The notes: generated by a model from the letters alone, not told the origin. Positions 8,252 to 17,167 are shown, numbered from the stretch's first letter. The stretch is DNA of 64,000 nucleotides from Comamonadaceae bacterium (GCA_027488735.1 JAIYBB010000003.1:62001-126000); one strand, 5' to 3'. Translations and numbers: made by a program.

Positions 8252-8911
8252 ATGAACAAGTTTTATACGTCGCTGCTCGTGTTGTTTGTCGCTTGTGCGA
8301 CCTCAGTTGTCAATGCCCAGGAAACAGGCGACGCAAAAGCTGGAGAAACCAAAATCGCGATGTGCACTGGTTGCCATGGCATCAAAGGTTATCAAGCCAG
8401 CTTCCCCGAAGTCTATAAAGTTCCCAAAATTTCAGGCCAAACTGCTTCTTATATCGTTGCTTCTTTGAATGCTTACCAAAAAGGCGAGCGCAAGCACCCC
8501 ACCATGAGAAGCATCGCGGCATCGCTGACCCCCAAGGACATGGCGGATATCGCGGCTTACTATGAATCCCACGGCAAAGCCACAGCCCCCACAGTGCCTG
8601 AAAAAGCGACTGAAGCCACCGGTAAAACCGCTGAACTGCTTGCCAAAGGGGCTTGTTCCTCTTGCCACGGTGCCAACTTGAATAAACCCATGGTGCCTGG
8701 TTACCCCAAAATTGCCGGTCAATACAAAGACTACCTGTATGTGGCGCTCAAGTCTTACAAAACCGAGAGCCAAGCTACTTGGGGTCGCAACAATGGCGTC
8801 ATGGCTGGTATTGCCAAGCAGTACACATTGGCAGAGCTGAAAGAAATTGCGGCCTATGTGAGTCAACAGCAAGGTGATTTGCAATCTGTGCCTCAATCCA
8901 AATTCCGCTGA
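8252..8911 (+). CDS. Diheme cytochrome c4
   Basis: A periplasmic electron carrier of 219 residues. An N-terminal signal peptide (about residues 1-22, ending VVNAQE) is followed by two homologous c-type domains, each with a CxxCH heme site: CTGCH near residue 38 and CSSCH near residue 136. Each domain has a distal Met in a P-x-M-like context (HPTMRSIA; NNGVMAGIA). Cytochrome c4 delivers electrons to terminal oxidases, which fits the oxidase cluster 5.4 kb away. It is monocistronic, with a strong terminator 23 bases after the stop. Confidence 0.9.
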   Translation: MNKFYTSLLVLFVACATSVVNAQETGDAKAGETKIAMCTGCHGIKGYQASFPEVYKVPKISGQTASYIVASLNAYQKGERKHPTMRSIAASLTPKDMADIAAYYESHGKATAPTVPEKATEATGKTAELLAKGACSSCHGANLNKPMVPGYPKIAGQYKDYLYVALKSYKTESQATWGRNNGVMAGIAKQYTLAELKEIAAYVSQQQGDLQSVPQSKFR

Positions 8912-8933
8912 TATTTTTCAAATTTCAGACACA

Positions 8934-8957
8934 AAGTCCACCTCGGTGGACTTTTTT
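8934..8957 (+). terminator. Rho-independent terminator after cytochrome c4
   Basis: AAGTCCACC and GGTGGACTT form a 9-bp stem with a two-base loop, followed by a T run. It also lies just past the end of the convergent gene at 8976-9404. Confidence 0.85.
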
Positions 8958-8975
8958 CATGGGGCTTTCAAGCTT

Positions 8976-9404
8976 TCAATCGCGCGTAGCACGGCGTTGC
9001 ACCGCATCAATATACGCTTGACCATCCGGTGGTCGTCCGCTGCGCTGGCTTTCCCACAACATGGTTCCCAAGCATTCCATCACCTCATGTTGCGCAGCAT
9101 GCAAATCGGCTCGCTTGGCGGCGAGCAACTCAACCGCTTGTCGAATGCCTTGGGGTTGATCGATAGAACATTGCTCGCTAATGGACAAATGCATGGACAA
9201 ATGCAAAAAAGGGTTGCCTTGGCTGTCGTCAAATTGACTCGTTAAAGCAGTTGCTTCATCAGCCAGTATGGCGTGGTACTCGGGGTGCAGGGCGATCCAT
9301 TCACCCGCCAGCGTCTCCAGTGGGTCAGTCAATTGAGCTTGCGTCAGCTTGACATAGACTTGGCAGAAGAAGCGACGAACGTCTTGTTGTGAGGGACTGA
9401 ACAT
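8976..9404 (-). CDS. DUF1841 family protein
   Basis: A 142-residue cytosolic protein starting MFSPSQQDVRRFFCQVY, the usual N-terminus of DUF1841. The conserved core is EWIALHPEYHAIL, then GNPFLHLSMHLSISEQ and HEVMECLGTMLWESQR. The family is widespread in beta- and gammaproteobacteria and has no established function. The ATG at 9404 gives the family's normal N-terminus; an upstream start would add 12 unlike residues. It is divergent from the thiolase gene, with only 27 bases between start codons. Confidence 0.85.
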   Translation of the reverse strand: MFSPSQQDVRRFFCQVYVKLTQAQLTDPLETLAGEWIALHPEYHAILADEATALTSQFDDSQGNPFLHLSMHLSISEQCSIDQPQGIRQAVELLAAKRADLHAAQHEVMECLGTMLWESQRSGRPPDGQAYIDAVQRRATRD

Positions 9405-9431
9405 GCGCTGTATTGTCAACCAGAGAAGTCC

Positions 9432-10634
9432 ATGAACCAAGCTTTTATTTGTGATGCCATCCGCACTCCTTTCGGTCGCTACGGCGGCGCATTGTCCAGC
9501 GTGCGTACCGATGACTTGGCAGCCATTCCGTTACGCGCATTGATGGCGCGCAACCCGAATGTGGATTGGCAGGCCGTGACCGACGTGTTGTACGGCTGCG
9601 TGAATCAGGCGGGAGAAGACAACCGCAACGTGGCGCACATGGCCAGTTTGCTCGCCGGTTTGCCGCACCAGATTTCGGGTGCCACCATCAACCGTTTGTG
9701 CGGTTCGGGCATGGATGCCTTGGGCACAGCAGCGCGTGCCATTCGTGCCGGCGAAGCGACCCTGATGATTGCCGGTGGTGTGGAGAGCATGAGCCGCGCA
9801 CCGTTTGTCATGCCCAAGGCCGAATCGGGGTTCGCGCGCAACCCGCAAATTTTTGACACCACCATCGGCTGGCGCTTCATCAACCCGCTGATGAAAGCCA
9901 TGTACGGTGTGGATGCCATGCCCGAGACCGCCGAGAACGTCGCCACCGATTACAAAATTGAGCGCGAAGCGCAAGACCGCATGGCACTGGCCAGCCAGTT
10001 GAAAGCCGTGGCGGCGCAAAAGTCCGGCGCATTGGCTGAGGAAATCACGCCGGTGAGCATTCTTCAGAAAAAGGGTGATGCCATCGTGGTGGACAAAGAC
10101 GAACACCCGCGCGAAACCAGTTTGGAAAAACTGGCGCAACTCAAAGGCGTGGTGCGCCCCGACGGCACGGTGACCGCCGGTAATGCCAGCGGTGTGAACG
10201 ACGGCGCATGCGCGATTTTGCTGGCCGACGAAGCCACCGCCAAAGTGCATGGACTGACGCCGCGCGCCCGCGTGGTCGGCATGGCAACCGCTGGTGTGCC
10301 GCCGCGCGTCATGGGCATAGGCCCGGCACCCGCCACTGAAAAAGTGCTGGCGCTCACCGGCCTGAAGCTGGCGCAAATGGATGTGATTGAGTTGAATGAA
10401 GCGTTTGCAGCGCAGGGCATTGCCGTGTTGCGCATGCTGGGTTTGCAAGACGATGATTCGCGTGTCAACCCGAACGGCGGCGCTATTGCACTGGGGCATC
10501 CGCTGGGTGCCAGCGGCGCGAGATTGGTGACCACCGCCACCAACCAGTTGCAAAGAACAGGTGGGCGCTACGCCTTGTGCACCATGTGTATCGGAGTGGG
10601 GCAGGGCATTGCGGTGGTGATTGAGCGGGTTTGA
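9432..10634 (+). CDS. Thiolase, acetyl-CoA acetyltransferase / 3-oxoadipyl-CoA thiolase type
   Basis: A 400-residue thiolase. The nucleophilic Cys90 is in INRLCGSGMDAL. The His of GGAIALGHPLGASGAR and the second Cys of LCTMCIGVGQG complete the active site, and NEAFA is also present. The N-terminal part (ICDAIRTPFGRYGGALSSVRTDDL) most resembles PcaF/PaaJ 3-oxoadipyl-CoA thiolases, but no beta-ketoadipate or phenylacetate genes are nearby. A general acyl-CoA or beta-ketothiolase role is therefore equally possible. It stands alone, closed by a bidirectional terminator. Confidence 0.8.
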   Translation: MNQAFICDAIRTPFGRYGGALSSVRTDDLAAIPLRALMARNPNVDWQAVTDVLYGCVNQAGEDNRNVAHMASLLAGLPHQISGATINRLCGSGMDALGTAARAIRAGEATLMIAGGVESMSRAPFVMPKAESGFARNPQIFDTTIGWRFINPLMKAMYGVDAMPETAENVATDYKIEREAQDRMALASQLKAVAAQKSGALAEEITPVSILQKKGDAIVVDKDEHPRETSLEKLAQLKGVVRPDGTVTAGNASGVNDGACAILLADEATAKVHGLTPRARVVGMATAGVPPRVMGIGPAPATEKVLALTGLKLAQMDVIELNEAFAAQGIAVLRMLGLQDDDSRVNPNGGAIALGHPLGASGARLVTTATNQLQRTGGRYALCTMCIGVGQGIAVVIERV

Positions 10635-10650
10635 ATCAACGCCCTGAATA

Positions 10651-10678
10651 AAAAAGGCCGCTGCTGCGGCCTTTTTTT
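10651..10678. terminator. Bidirectional terminator between thiolase and fpr
   Basis: An A-run, then a GGCCGC/GCGGCC stem with a short TGCT loop, then a T-run, between two convergent genes. The 26-base core is the exact reverse complement of the terminator at 19040-19065. Confidence 0.9.
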
Positions 10679-11450
10679 ATTGCTCCACAAACGCCCGTTC
10701 CACCACAAAATCCCCGGGTGTACTGGTGTTGCCTTCGGCAAAACCGCGTTCTTCCAACATGGTTTTCAGCTCTTTGAGCATTTGCGGGCTGCCGCACAGC
10801 ATGACGCGATCTTCTTTGGGGTTGAAAGCAGGTAACCCCAAGTCTGCAAACAATTTGCCAGAGTTGATCAAGTCGGTCATGCGGCCCTGGTTTTTAAACG
10901 GCTCGCGGGTGACGGTGGGGTAATACAAAAACTGTTCGCTGACCATTTCACCCAACAACTCGTGTTTGGGCAGTTCTTGCGTGAAGTAGTCGTGGTAGGC
11001 CAGTTCTTTCACTTCACGCACGCCGTGCACGATGATGACTTTTTCGAAGCGCTCATAGGTGTCAGGGTCGCGCACGATGCTGAGGTAGGGCGCCAAGCCG
11101 GTGCCGGTGCCCAACAGATACAGGTTTTTGCCGGGCAGCAAATAATCGATCAGCAAAGTGCCTGTGGGTTTGCGCCCGACGATGATTTTGTCGCCGACTT
11201 GGATGTGCTGCAGGCGCGACGTGAGTGGGCCGTCTTGCACTTTGATACTCAGAAACTCTAGGTGCTCTTCGTAATTCGGGCTGACGATGCTGTAGGCGCG
11301 CAGCAAGGGTTTGCCATCAACTTTGAGACCGATCATGGTGAAATGGCCATTGGAAAAGCGCAATGCCATGTCACGGGTGGTGGTAAAACTGAACAAGCGA
11401 TCGGTCCAATGGTGAACGGATAAAACTGTTTCTTCTAAGAATGCACTCAT
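10677..11450 (-). CDS. fpr: Ferredoxin--NADP+ reductase
   Basis: A 257-residue FAD enzyme that shuttles electrons between NADPH and ferredoxin or flavodoxin. The FAD domain carries RAYSIVSPNYEEHLEF (the R-x-Y-S motif) and PLTSRLQ. The NADP domain has LLGTGTGLAPYLSIVRD, VHGVREVKELAY and VMLCGSPQMLKEL. The C-terminus VVERAFVEQ is typical of the bacterial subclass I Fpr group. Its stop lies inside the shared terminator with the thiolase. The small ferredoxin at 31664-31954 is a possible partner (inference). Confidence 0.9.
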   Translation of the reverse strand: MSAFLEETVLSVHHWTDRLFSFTTTRDMALRFSNGHFTMIGLKVDGKPLLRAYSIVSPNYEEHLEFLSIKVQDGPLTSRLQHIQVGDKIIVGRKPTGTLLIDYLLPGKNLYLLGTGTGLAPYLSIVRDPDTYERFEKVIIVHGVREVKELAYHDYFTQELPKHELLGEMVSEQFLYYPTVTREPFKNQGRMTDLINSGKLFADLGLPAFNPKEDRVMLCGSPQMLKELKTMLEERGFAEGNTSTPGDFVVERAFVEQ

Positions 11451-11550
11451 GGACGGATGTGTTGAATAGTCAAAAATCAGATTTTAGTGGACGGCATGCA
11501 CGCCTGAAAACCTGACGCACAGGATTTGGACATACAAGGATACCCAGCAA

Positions 11551-12009
11551 ATGAAAAAACAATTCAAGACCTTTGACGAAGTCAAGGCCTGTGTCGGTCA
11601 AGACGTGGCCACCAGTCCTTGGTTTTCGGTGACCCAAGAGCAAATCAACCTGTTTGCCCAAGCGACCAACGACCACCAATGGATTCATATCGACAAAGAC
11701 AAGGCCGCTGCCGGGCCTTTTGGCACCACCATTGCCCACGGGTTTTTAACCTTGTCACTGTTGCCTCAATTTTTTGAATCTGCGTTTGCCATTGACCAGA
11801 CCCGCATGGGCGTGAATTACGGTTTGAACAAAGTGCGCTTCACCGCACCGGTGCCGGTGGACAGCCGTTTGCGCGGCCACATGCATTTGCTGGCTTGCGA
11901 AGACATTTCGCCTCAAGGCATTCAAATGACATGGCAAGTCACCATTGAGCGCGAAGGCAGTGACAAACCGGTGTGTGTGGCTGAATCGCTGGTGCGCCAC
12001 TACGTCTGA
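11551..12009 (+). CDS. MaoC/NodN-family dehydratase
   Basis: A 152-residue single hot-dog-fold protein of the MaoC/NodN group. The hydratase motif is seen as FAQATNDHQWIHIDKDKAAAGPFGTTIAHGFLTLSLL, with the Asp/His pair of the (R)-specific enoyl-CoA hydratase signature. GVNYGLNKVRFTAPVPVDSRLRG is a typical second strand block. It likely hydrates enoyl-CoA intermediates, possibly for polyhydroxyalkanoate or acyl-chain metabolism; the substrate is not readable. Its last 10 bases overlap the 3' end of the convergent trmL gene. Confidence 0.8.
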   Translation: MKKQFKTFDEVKACVGQDVATSPWFSVTQEQINLFAQATNDHQWIHIDKDKAAAGPFGTTIAHGFLTLSLLPQFFESAFAIDQTRMGVNYGLNKVRFTAPVPVDSRLRGHMHLLACEDISPQGIQMTWQVTIEREGSDKPVCVAESLVRHYV

Positions 12010-12479
12010 AGTGGCGGCATAGGGAAACCTTGCTGGCGCCAAGCTTCGTAAACCACCACGGCAACCGCGTTGGACAAGTTCAGGCTGCGCTGCCCGGGCA
12101 GCATGGGCAGTTTGATCAGTCGTTGTGTGCCAAATGTGTTTCGCATGGCCGCCGGTAAACCACTGGTTTCTGAACCGAAAATCAACCAATCATGGGGCAC
12201 AAATTGGCAGTCATACACCCGTTGTGTGCCGTGGGTGCTGAGTGCAAAACATCGCTGTGTGTCGGGCTGCTCGCTTGCCAAGAATTTCTCCCAATCAAGG
12301 TGGCGTTTGACGCTGGCGTATTCGTGGTAATCCAACCCGGCGCGTCTCATTTGCTTGTCTTCCATAGAGAAACCCAAGGGTTCAATCAAATGCAATGTGC
12401 AACCGGTGTTGGCCGCCAAACGAATCACATTGCCCGTGTTGGGTGGAATTTCAGGTTGGTACAAAACGATGTTGAACAT
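12000..12479 (-). CDS. trmL: tRNA (cytidine(34)-2'-O)-methyltransferase
   Basis: A 159-residue SPOUT methyltransferase that 2'-O-methylates the wobble base of tRNA-Leu isoacceptors. MFNIVLYQPEIPPNTGNVIR at the start, LHLIEPLGFS, then FGSETSGLP and LPMLPGQRSLNLSNAVAVVVYEAWRQ build the trefoil-knot SAM site. The ATG at 12479 gives the normal family N-terminus; extension to 12770 would only read into the next gene. comF lies 14 bases upstream on the same strand. It overlaps the MaoC gene at its 3' end. Confidence 0.92.
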   Translation of the reverse strand: MFNIVLYQPEIPPNTGNVIRLAANTGCTLHLIEPLGFSMEDKQMRRAGLDYHEYASVKRHLDWEKFLASEQPDTQRCFALSTHGTQRVYDCQFVPHDWLIFGSETSGLPAAMRNTFGTQRLIKLPMLPGQRSLNLSNAVAVVVYEAWRQQGFPMPPLQT

Positions 12480-12493
12480 GGGCTGTGCGGTAG

Positions 12494-13246
12494 TCAGTCG
12501 GTTGCAGGGAAAGGCCCTGATTGTGCTCTGGCCAGGGTCACACAACTGACCCTTGCCGCACCAGCTTGCAACAATGCCAGCGCACAGGCTTGCAAAGTGT
12601 TGCCAGTGGTCATGACATCGTCCACCAGCACCAGATTTTTTCCGGCCAAGGCTTGAACATGCATGGGATGAACCGCAAAAGCATGTGTCAAATTGGCTTG
12701 CCGCATGTCTCTGCTCAATCCAGCTTGTGCTGGGGTGTCTCGCACACGCAGCAAGCCTTGGGCCATGCACCGCTCAGGCGACAAGCGTTGCGCCAACAGC
12801 AGCGATTGGTTAAATCCACGTTGGCGTAACCTTTTATCAGACAAGGGTACGGGAATCAGGTGGTCGCATTGCAATACCAATTCCTGAAGATAGTCATTGG
12901 ACCTCATCACGTGGGCAAAAAACCGGTCCAATTCTGGTTGTTCGCGAAACTTATACCCAATAATGAGACTTCGCCACGGTTCGACATAAGCAACTGCGCT
13001 GGAGCTGGCCTGCCAAGCAGGTGGTGAGGATAAACAGGCGGCGCAAACCAATTGCGAGCTTTCAAGGGCGCATACCCGGCAGGTTTTCGGTTGTGATGGG
13101 TGCTGCAAAAAACACGTGCGGCATAGCGTATCTTGGCACCATTGCGAACACACATGGCATTGTGTGGGCCAAAAAGCCCTCGGGTTTTGTTGCCAGCGCA
13201 TCAAACGATGAAACCAACTTGGGTATGCTTTGCGGTTCAATGACAT
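12494..13246 (-). CDS. comF: ComF-family phosphoribosyltransferase-like protein
   Basis: A 250-residue protein with two cysteine clusters near the N-terminus (CHVCSQWCQDTLCRTC; CRVCALESSQLVCAAC), probably a zinc ribbon. A phosphoribosyltransferase domain follows, with the PRPP loop VLVDDVMTTGNTL (about residues 212-224). IPVPLSDKRLRQRGFNQS is the hallmark of ComF/GntX proteins. In naturally competent bacteria ComF takes part in DNA uptake; in others its role is unclear. It is divergent from the methyltransferase gene (28 bases between start codons) and upstream of trmL. Confidence 0.87.
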   Translation of the reverse strand: MSLNRKAYPSWFHRLMRWQQNPRAFWPTQCHVCSQWCQDTLCRTCFLQHPSQPKTCRVCALESSQLVCAACLSSPPAWQASSSAVAYVEPWRSLIIGYKFREQPELDRFFAHVMRSNDYLQELVLQCDHLIPVPLSDKRLRQRGFNQSLLLAQRLSPERCMAQGLLRVRDTPAQAGLSRDMRQANLTHAFAVHPMHVQALAGKNLVLVDDVMTTGNTLQACALALLQAGAARVSCVTLARAQSGPFPATD

Positions 13247-13274
13247 GTCCCAACTTTAAAAACAATTTTTTTCA

Positions 13275-14195
13275 ATGTCTGTGAGCGATTCACCCGAAAA
13301 AAATCAGGGGTTGCCCGCCATAGATGCCCGCGCTGCAGCGCATGTGGCGCGCAAAATCAGTCGCAGCGGTGAACCGTGGTTACACGATGAAGTGGCGCGG
13401 CGAATGTCGGCGCGTTTGCCTTTGATTCGACACACCACCCGCCATTGGGTTAATTGGGCGCCACGGGTGGGCGGCCGCGCGGCACAGAGCTTGATTCCTC
13501 CCTTGTTTGCAAATGCGCGACAAACTGTTTTGCAACCCGAGCCCTTGGATTTGCAATGGGCTATGAAAACACTGGCGCCAAGATGGTGGCAACGCTTCTT
13601 CACCACCAAAGTGGATTATTCAACCGACATTTTTCAAGAAGCAGATTTGGTCTGGTGCAATATGCAGTTGCACATGGCCCCAGCGCCATTGGCACTGATG
13701 CAGTCTTGGAGTCGGGCGCTCAATCAACAGGGTCATGTGATGTTTTCTTGTCTGGGTCCAGACAGCATGCGCGAGTTGCGAGGTGTGTTTGCCGAACAGG
13801 ATTGGCCGCCTGCGCACCAAGCCTTCACCGACATGCACGATTGGGGAGATATGTTGTTGCAGGCGGGATTTGCCCAGCCCATCATGGACATGGAGCACAT
13901 CACACTGACCTATGCGAGCGCCGAAGACTTGTTGCGGGAATTACGCACTTTGGGGCGCAATTTACATCCGCAGCGTTTTACAGGTTTGCGAGGACGAACT
14001 TGGCACGAACGGCTGTTGCGTGGTTTGCAAGCCAAACTGTCTTCTCCTGCGCACCAAGGAAGATTGGCTGTGACGTTTGAGGTTATTTATGGCCATGCGT
14101 TCAAAGCCCCAGCTGCATCTAAACGCGACACCCCGACCATGGTTAGTTTGGAGGACATGAAAAAAATGCTGTCGAGTGGCGGAAAAACCCTTTGA
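13275..14195 (+). CDS. BioC-like SAM-dependent methyltransferase
   Basis: A 306-residue protein resembling malonyl-ACP O-methyltransferase BioC. IDARAAAHVARKISRSGEPWLHDEVARRM matches the N-terminal helices. ADLVWCNMQLHMAPAPLALMQSWSRAL and GHVMFSCLGPDSMRELRGVF match the end of the SAM fold and the substrate region, and DMHDWGDMLLQAGFAQPIMDMEHITLTY follows. The glycine-rich SAM motif I, expected near residues 60-75, is replaced by NWAPRVGGRAAQSLIPP, so cofactor binding is uncertain. No biotin genes adjoin it. A role in starting biotin synthesis is plausible but not proven. Confidence 0.7.
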   Translation: MSVSDSPEKNQGLPAIDARAAAHVARKISRSGEPWLHDEVARRMSARLPLIRHTTRHWVNWAPRVGGRAAQSLIPPLFANARQTVLQPEPLDLQWAMKTLAPRWWQRFFTTKVDYSTDIFQEADLVWCNMQLHMAPAPLALMQSWSRALNQQGHVMFSCLGPDSMRELRGVFAEQDWPPAHQAFTDMHDWGDMLLQAGFAQPIMDMEHITLTYASAEDLLRELRTLGRNLHPQRFTGLRGRTWHERLLRGLQAKLSSPAHQGRLAVTFEVIYGHAFKAPAASKRDTPTMVSLEDMKKMLSSGGKTL

Positions 14196-14283
14196 AAGTC
14201 GTGCCTCTCAAACCCTTGGCGCGAAAGGCCTTTTGGGGTCAGCGGTCAGCAAGCTTGGTGTCAGGCGCAAGACAAAGTTCCAT

Positions 14284-14292
14284 TGCTACAAT
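14284..14292 (+). promoter_or_regulatory. Candidate extended -10 promoter of the cytochrome oxidase operon
   Basis: TG-C-TACAAT reads as an extended -10 element about 45 bases before the coxB ATG. I see no good -35 box. The whole 141-base gap upstream of coxB has no other open frame. Confidence 0.35.
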
Positions 14293-14336
14293 CTTTGAGT
14301 TAATCGCATGATTTTTTCAGACGAATTTTTATAAAC

Positions 14337-15500
14337 ATGATGAACCACATTCTCAAAAAACTTGAAAAAGCTCTCTTAACCTTGGCTGTGTTCGGTGCCA
14401 ATGCCGCATGGGCTGTCAACGATCTTCCGGGCGGCCCGGCCGTCAGGCAATTGAACTTGCACCCTCCTGTTACCAAAATCGCCGAAGAGCAGGTGTGGTT
14501 GCATTGGTTTATGTTGATCATTTGTACAGTGATCTTTTTGGCGGTCTTTGGTGTCATGTTTTATTCCATTTGGAAACACCGCAAATCTGTAGGCCATAAG
14601 TCGGCAAATTTCCATGAATCGGTCAAAGTTGAAATTGCATGGACGGTGGTTCCTTTCATCATCGTTATATTGATGGCGCTGCCCGCCACCAAGGCGGTGG
14701 TTGCCAGCAAAGACACCTCCAATGCTGAATTGACCATCAAGGTCACTGGCTACCAGTGGAAATGGGGATACGACTACATCAAGGGTGAGGGTGAAGGTAT
14801 CGGCTTTATTTCCACTTTAGACAATGCGCAACGCGAAATGTCCAACTCCGGCAAGCCCGAGCCCACAGATGATTATTTGTTGAAAGTTGACAACCCGTTG
14901 GTGGTTCCTGTCGGCAAGAAAATTCGCATCATCACTACGTCAAACGACGTGATCCATTCCTTTGCCGTGAATTCATTCGGTATCAAGCAAGATGCCATTC
15001 CCGGGTTTGTCCGTGACACATGGTTCCGCGCAGAACAAACCGGCGATTTTCGTGGTCAATGCCAAGAACTTTGTGGCAAGGAACACGCATACATGCCTAT
15101 TCATGTGAAAGTTGTCAGCGCTGATGAGTACACCGCATGGGTGGCTGCAGAGACCAAAAAAATGGCCGCCAAGCAGGACGATCCCACCAAAGTGTGGACC
15201 TTGGCTGAACTGACACAAAAAGGCGAAAAAGTCTATGCCGCTAACTGTGTTTCTTGCCACCAGCCCACTGGCAAAGCCATGGGCACGATCAAAGCGCTGG
15301 ACGGTGCGGCTGTCGTTTTAGACGCCGATGCCAGCAAGCAAATCAATGTATTGCTCAATGGTCAAAACAATGCCATGCCAGCTTGGAAGCAGCTCAGTGA
15401 CTCAGAGATCGCCGCTGTGATCAGCTTCACCAAAAACAACTGGTCTAACAAAACCGGTCAACTGGTTCAGCCTGCCGATGTCCGTGCAGCCCGTCAATAA
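14337..15500 (+). CDS. coxB: Cytochrome c oxidase subunit II with C-terminal cytochrome c domain
   Basis: A 387-residue membrane-anchored subunit that takes electrons from cytochrome c. There is a signal peptide (about residues 1-25) and two transmembrane helices (about 55-80 and 100-120). The CuA cupredoxin domain has HSFAVNSFG and the CQELCGKEHAYM ligand set. A fused class I c-heme domain carries CVSCH near residue 305 and a distal Met (NNAMPAW). This caa3-like architecture is common in betaproteobacterial aa3 oxidases. First gene of the cox operon; coxA follows after 26 bases. Confidence 0.95.
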   Translation: MMNHILKKLEKALLTLAVFGANAAWAVNDLPGGPAVRQLNLHPPVTKIAEEQVWLHWFMLIICTVIFLAVFGVMFYSIWKHRKSVGHKSANFHESVKVEIAWTVVPFIIVILMALPATKAVVASKDTSNAELTIKVTGYQWKWGYDYIKGEGEGIGFISTLDNAQREMSNSGKPEPTDDYLLKVDNPLVVPVGKKIRIITTSNDVIHSFAVNSFGIKQDAIPGFVRDTWFRAEQTGDFRGQCQELCGKEHAYMPIHVKVVSADEYTAWVAAETKKMAAKQDDPTKVWTLAELTQKGEKVYAANCVSCHQPTGKAMGTIKALDGAAVVLDADASKQINVLLNGQNNAMPAWKQLSDSEIAAVISFTKNNWSNKTGQLVQPADVRAARQ

Positions 15501-15526
15501 AACACACTGAAATCTAAGGAATCTTT

Positions 15527-17158
15527 ATGAGCGCAGTTCTTGATCCCCACGGCCACGGTGCAGCAGACCACGGACATGACCACCATCACGGTGCCCCCCA
15601 CGGTTGGAAGCGTTGGGTATACGCGACCAACCACAAAGACATTGGCACCCTGTATTTATTGTTTGCATTCTCCATGTTGATCATTGGTGGCGTGCTGGCT
15701 TTGTTGATTCGTGCGGAGTTGTTCCAGCCTGGCTTGCAGTTTGTCAATCCTGAGTTGTTCAACCAATTCACCACCATGCACGGTTTGATCATGGTGTTTG
15801 GCGCCATCATGCCGGCCTTCGTTGGCTTTGCAAACTGGATGATTCCCCTGCAAATTGGCGCGTCTGACATGGCGTTTGCGCGCATGAATAACTTCAGCTT
15901 CTGGTTGATGATTCCCGCGGCATTCATGTTGGCGGGTTCTTTCTTCATGGCTGGCGGAGCACCTGCGGCTGGTTGGACCCTTTATGCTCCCTTGACATTG
16001 CAAATGGGCCCATCCATGGATGCTGCCATTTTTGCGCTGCATTTATTGGGTGCCAGTTCCATCATGGGCTCGATCAACATCATCGTCACTATTTTGAACA
16101 TGCGCGCTCCCGGCATGACGCTGATGAAAATGCCCATGTTCGTGTGGACATGGTTGATCACTGCTTATTTGTTGATTGCCGTCATGCCCGTGTTGGCCGG
16201 CGCCATCACCATGACGCTGACCGATCGCCATTTCGGCACCACGTTCTTTAATCCCGCTGGCGGTGGTGACCCCGTCATGTACCAGCATATTTTTTGGTTC
16301 TTTGGCCACCCCGAGGTGTACATCATGATTTTGCCGGCCTTCGGCATCATCAGCCAGATCGTCCCAGCTTTTTCACGCAAGCAATTGTTCGGTTACGCCT
16401 CTATGGTGTATGCCACTTCTTCAATTGCGATTTTGTCTTTCATCGTGTGGGCACACCACATGTACACCACCGGCATGCCTGTCACTGGACAGTTGTTCTT
16501 CATGTATGCCACCATGTTGATTTCTGTCCCCACTGGCGTCAAAGTGTTTAACTGGATCGCCACCATGTGGAAGGGGTCCATGACTTTTGAAACTCCCATG
16601 CTGTTTGCGGTGGGCTTCATCTTCGTGTTCACCATGGGCGGCTTTACCGGCCTCATTTTGTCAATGGCACCCATCGACTTGCAATTGCAAGACGGTTACT
16701 ACGTGGTGGCGCATTTCCACTATGTGTTGGTGGCGGGTTCTTTGTTCACCATTTTCGCGGGCTATTACTACTGGGCACCGAAGTGGACAGGCGTGATGTA
16801 CAACGAAACACGCGGAAAAATCCATTTCTGGTGGACCCTGATTTCTTTCAACGTCACCTTCTTCCCGATGCACTTCTTGGGTCTGGCCGGCATGCCGCGT
16901 CGTTACGCTGACTACCCCATGCAGTTTGCTGATTTCAACGCCTTGGCTTCAGTCGGTGCTTTTGCTTTCGGTATTGCACAGGTCTACTTCTTCTTTTTCA
17001 TCGTGTTGCCCACCATGCGCGGCAAAGGTGAGCCAGCACCCCAGCGTCCTTGGGAAGCTGCCGAAGGTCTGGAGTGGGAAGTGCCATCACCAGCACCTTT
17101 CCACACTTTCGAAACACCTCCAAAGCTCAACAAGGATGCAAACCGCATCATTGCCTGA
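15527..17158 (+). CDS. coxA: Cytochrome c oxidase subunit I
   Basis: The 543-residue catalytic subunit of the heme-copper oxidase, with about twelve membrane helices. Visible ligands include the low-spin heme His in FTTMHGLIMVFG, the CuB His-Tyr pair in FFGHPEVYIMILP, the CuB His-His in VWAHHMYTTG, and the heme a3/heme a histidines in VAHFHYVLVAG. The N-terminus is His-rich (HGHGAADHGHDHHHG), possibly a metal-binding tail. YATNHKDIGTLY is the usual family start. The tail WEAAEGLEWEVPSPAPFHTF is typical of type A oxidases. Confidence 0.97.
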   Translation: MSAVLDPHGHGAADHGHDHHHGAPHGWKRWVYATNHKDIGTLYLLFAFSMLIIGGVLALLIRAELFQPGLQFVNPELFNQFTTMHGLIMVFGAIMPAFVGFANWMIPLQIGASDMAFARMNNFSFWLMIPAAFMLAGSFFMAGGAPAAGWTLYAPLTLQMGPSMDAAIFALHLLGASSIMGSINIIVTILNMRAPGMTLMKMPMFVWTWLITAYLLIAVMPVLAGAITMTLTDRHFGTTFFNPAGGGDPVMYQHIFWFFGHPEVYIMILPAFGIISQIVPAFSRKQLFGYASMVYATSSIAILSFIVWAHHMYTTGMPVTGQLFFMYATMLISVPTGVKVFNWIATMWKGSMTFETPMLFAVGFIFVFTMGGFTGLILSMAPIDLQLQDGYYVVAHFHYVLVAGSLFTIFAGYYYWAPKWTGVMYNETRGKIHFWWTLISFNVTFFPMHFLGLAGMPRRYADYPMQFADFNALASVGAFAFGIAQVYFFFFIVLPTMRGKGEPAPQRPWEAAEGLEWEVPSPAPFHTFETPPKLNKDANRIIA

Positions 17159-17167
17159 TCAACCGAC

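Noticed and set aside
9531-10553. 340-codon open frame on the minus strand opposite the thiolase gene
   Set aside because: The product is His/Gln/Ala-rich with no family likeness, and the plus strand is a clear full-length thiolase. It is a shadow frame.
12480-12770. N-terminal extension of trmL by 97 codons
   Set aside because: The extra residues read through the comF gene in another frame, and the family begins at MFNIVLYQPEIPPNTGN.
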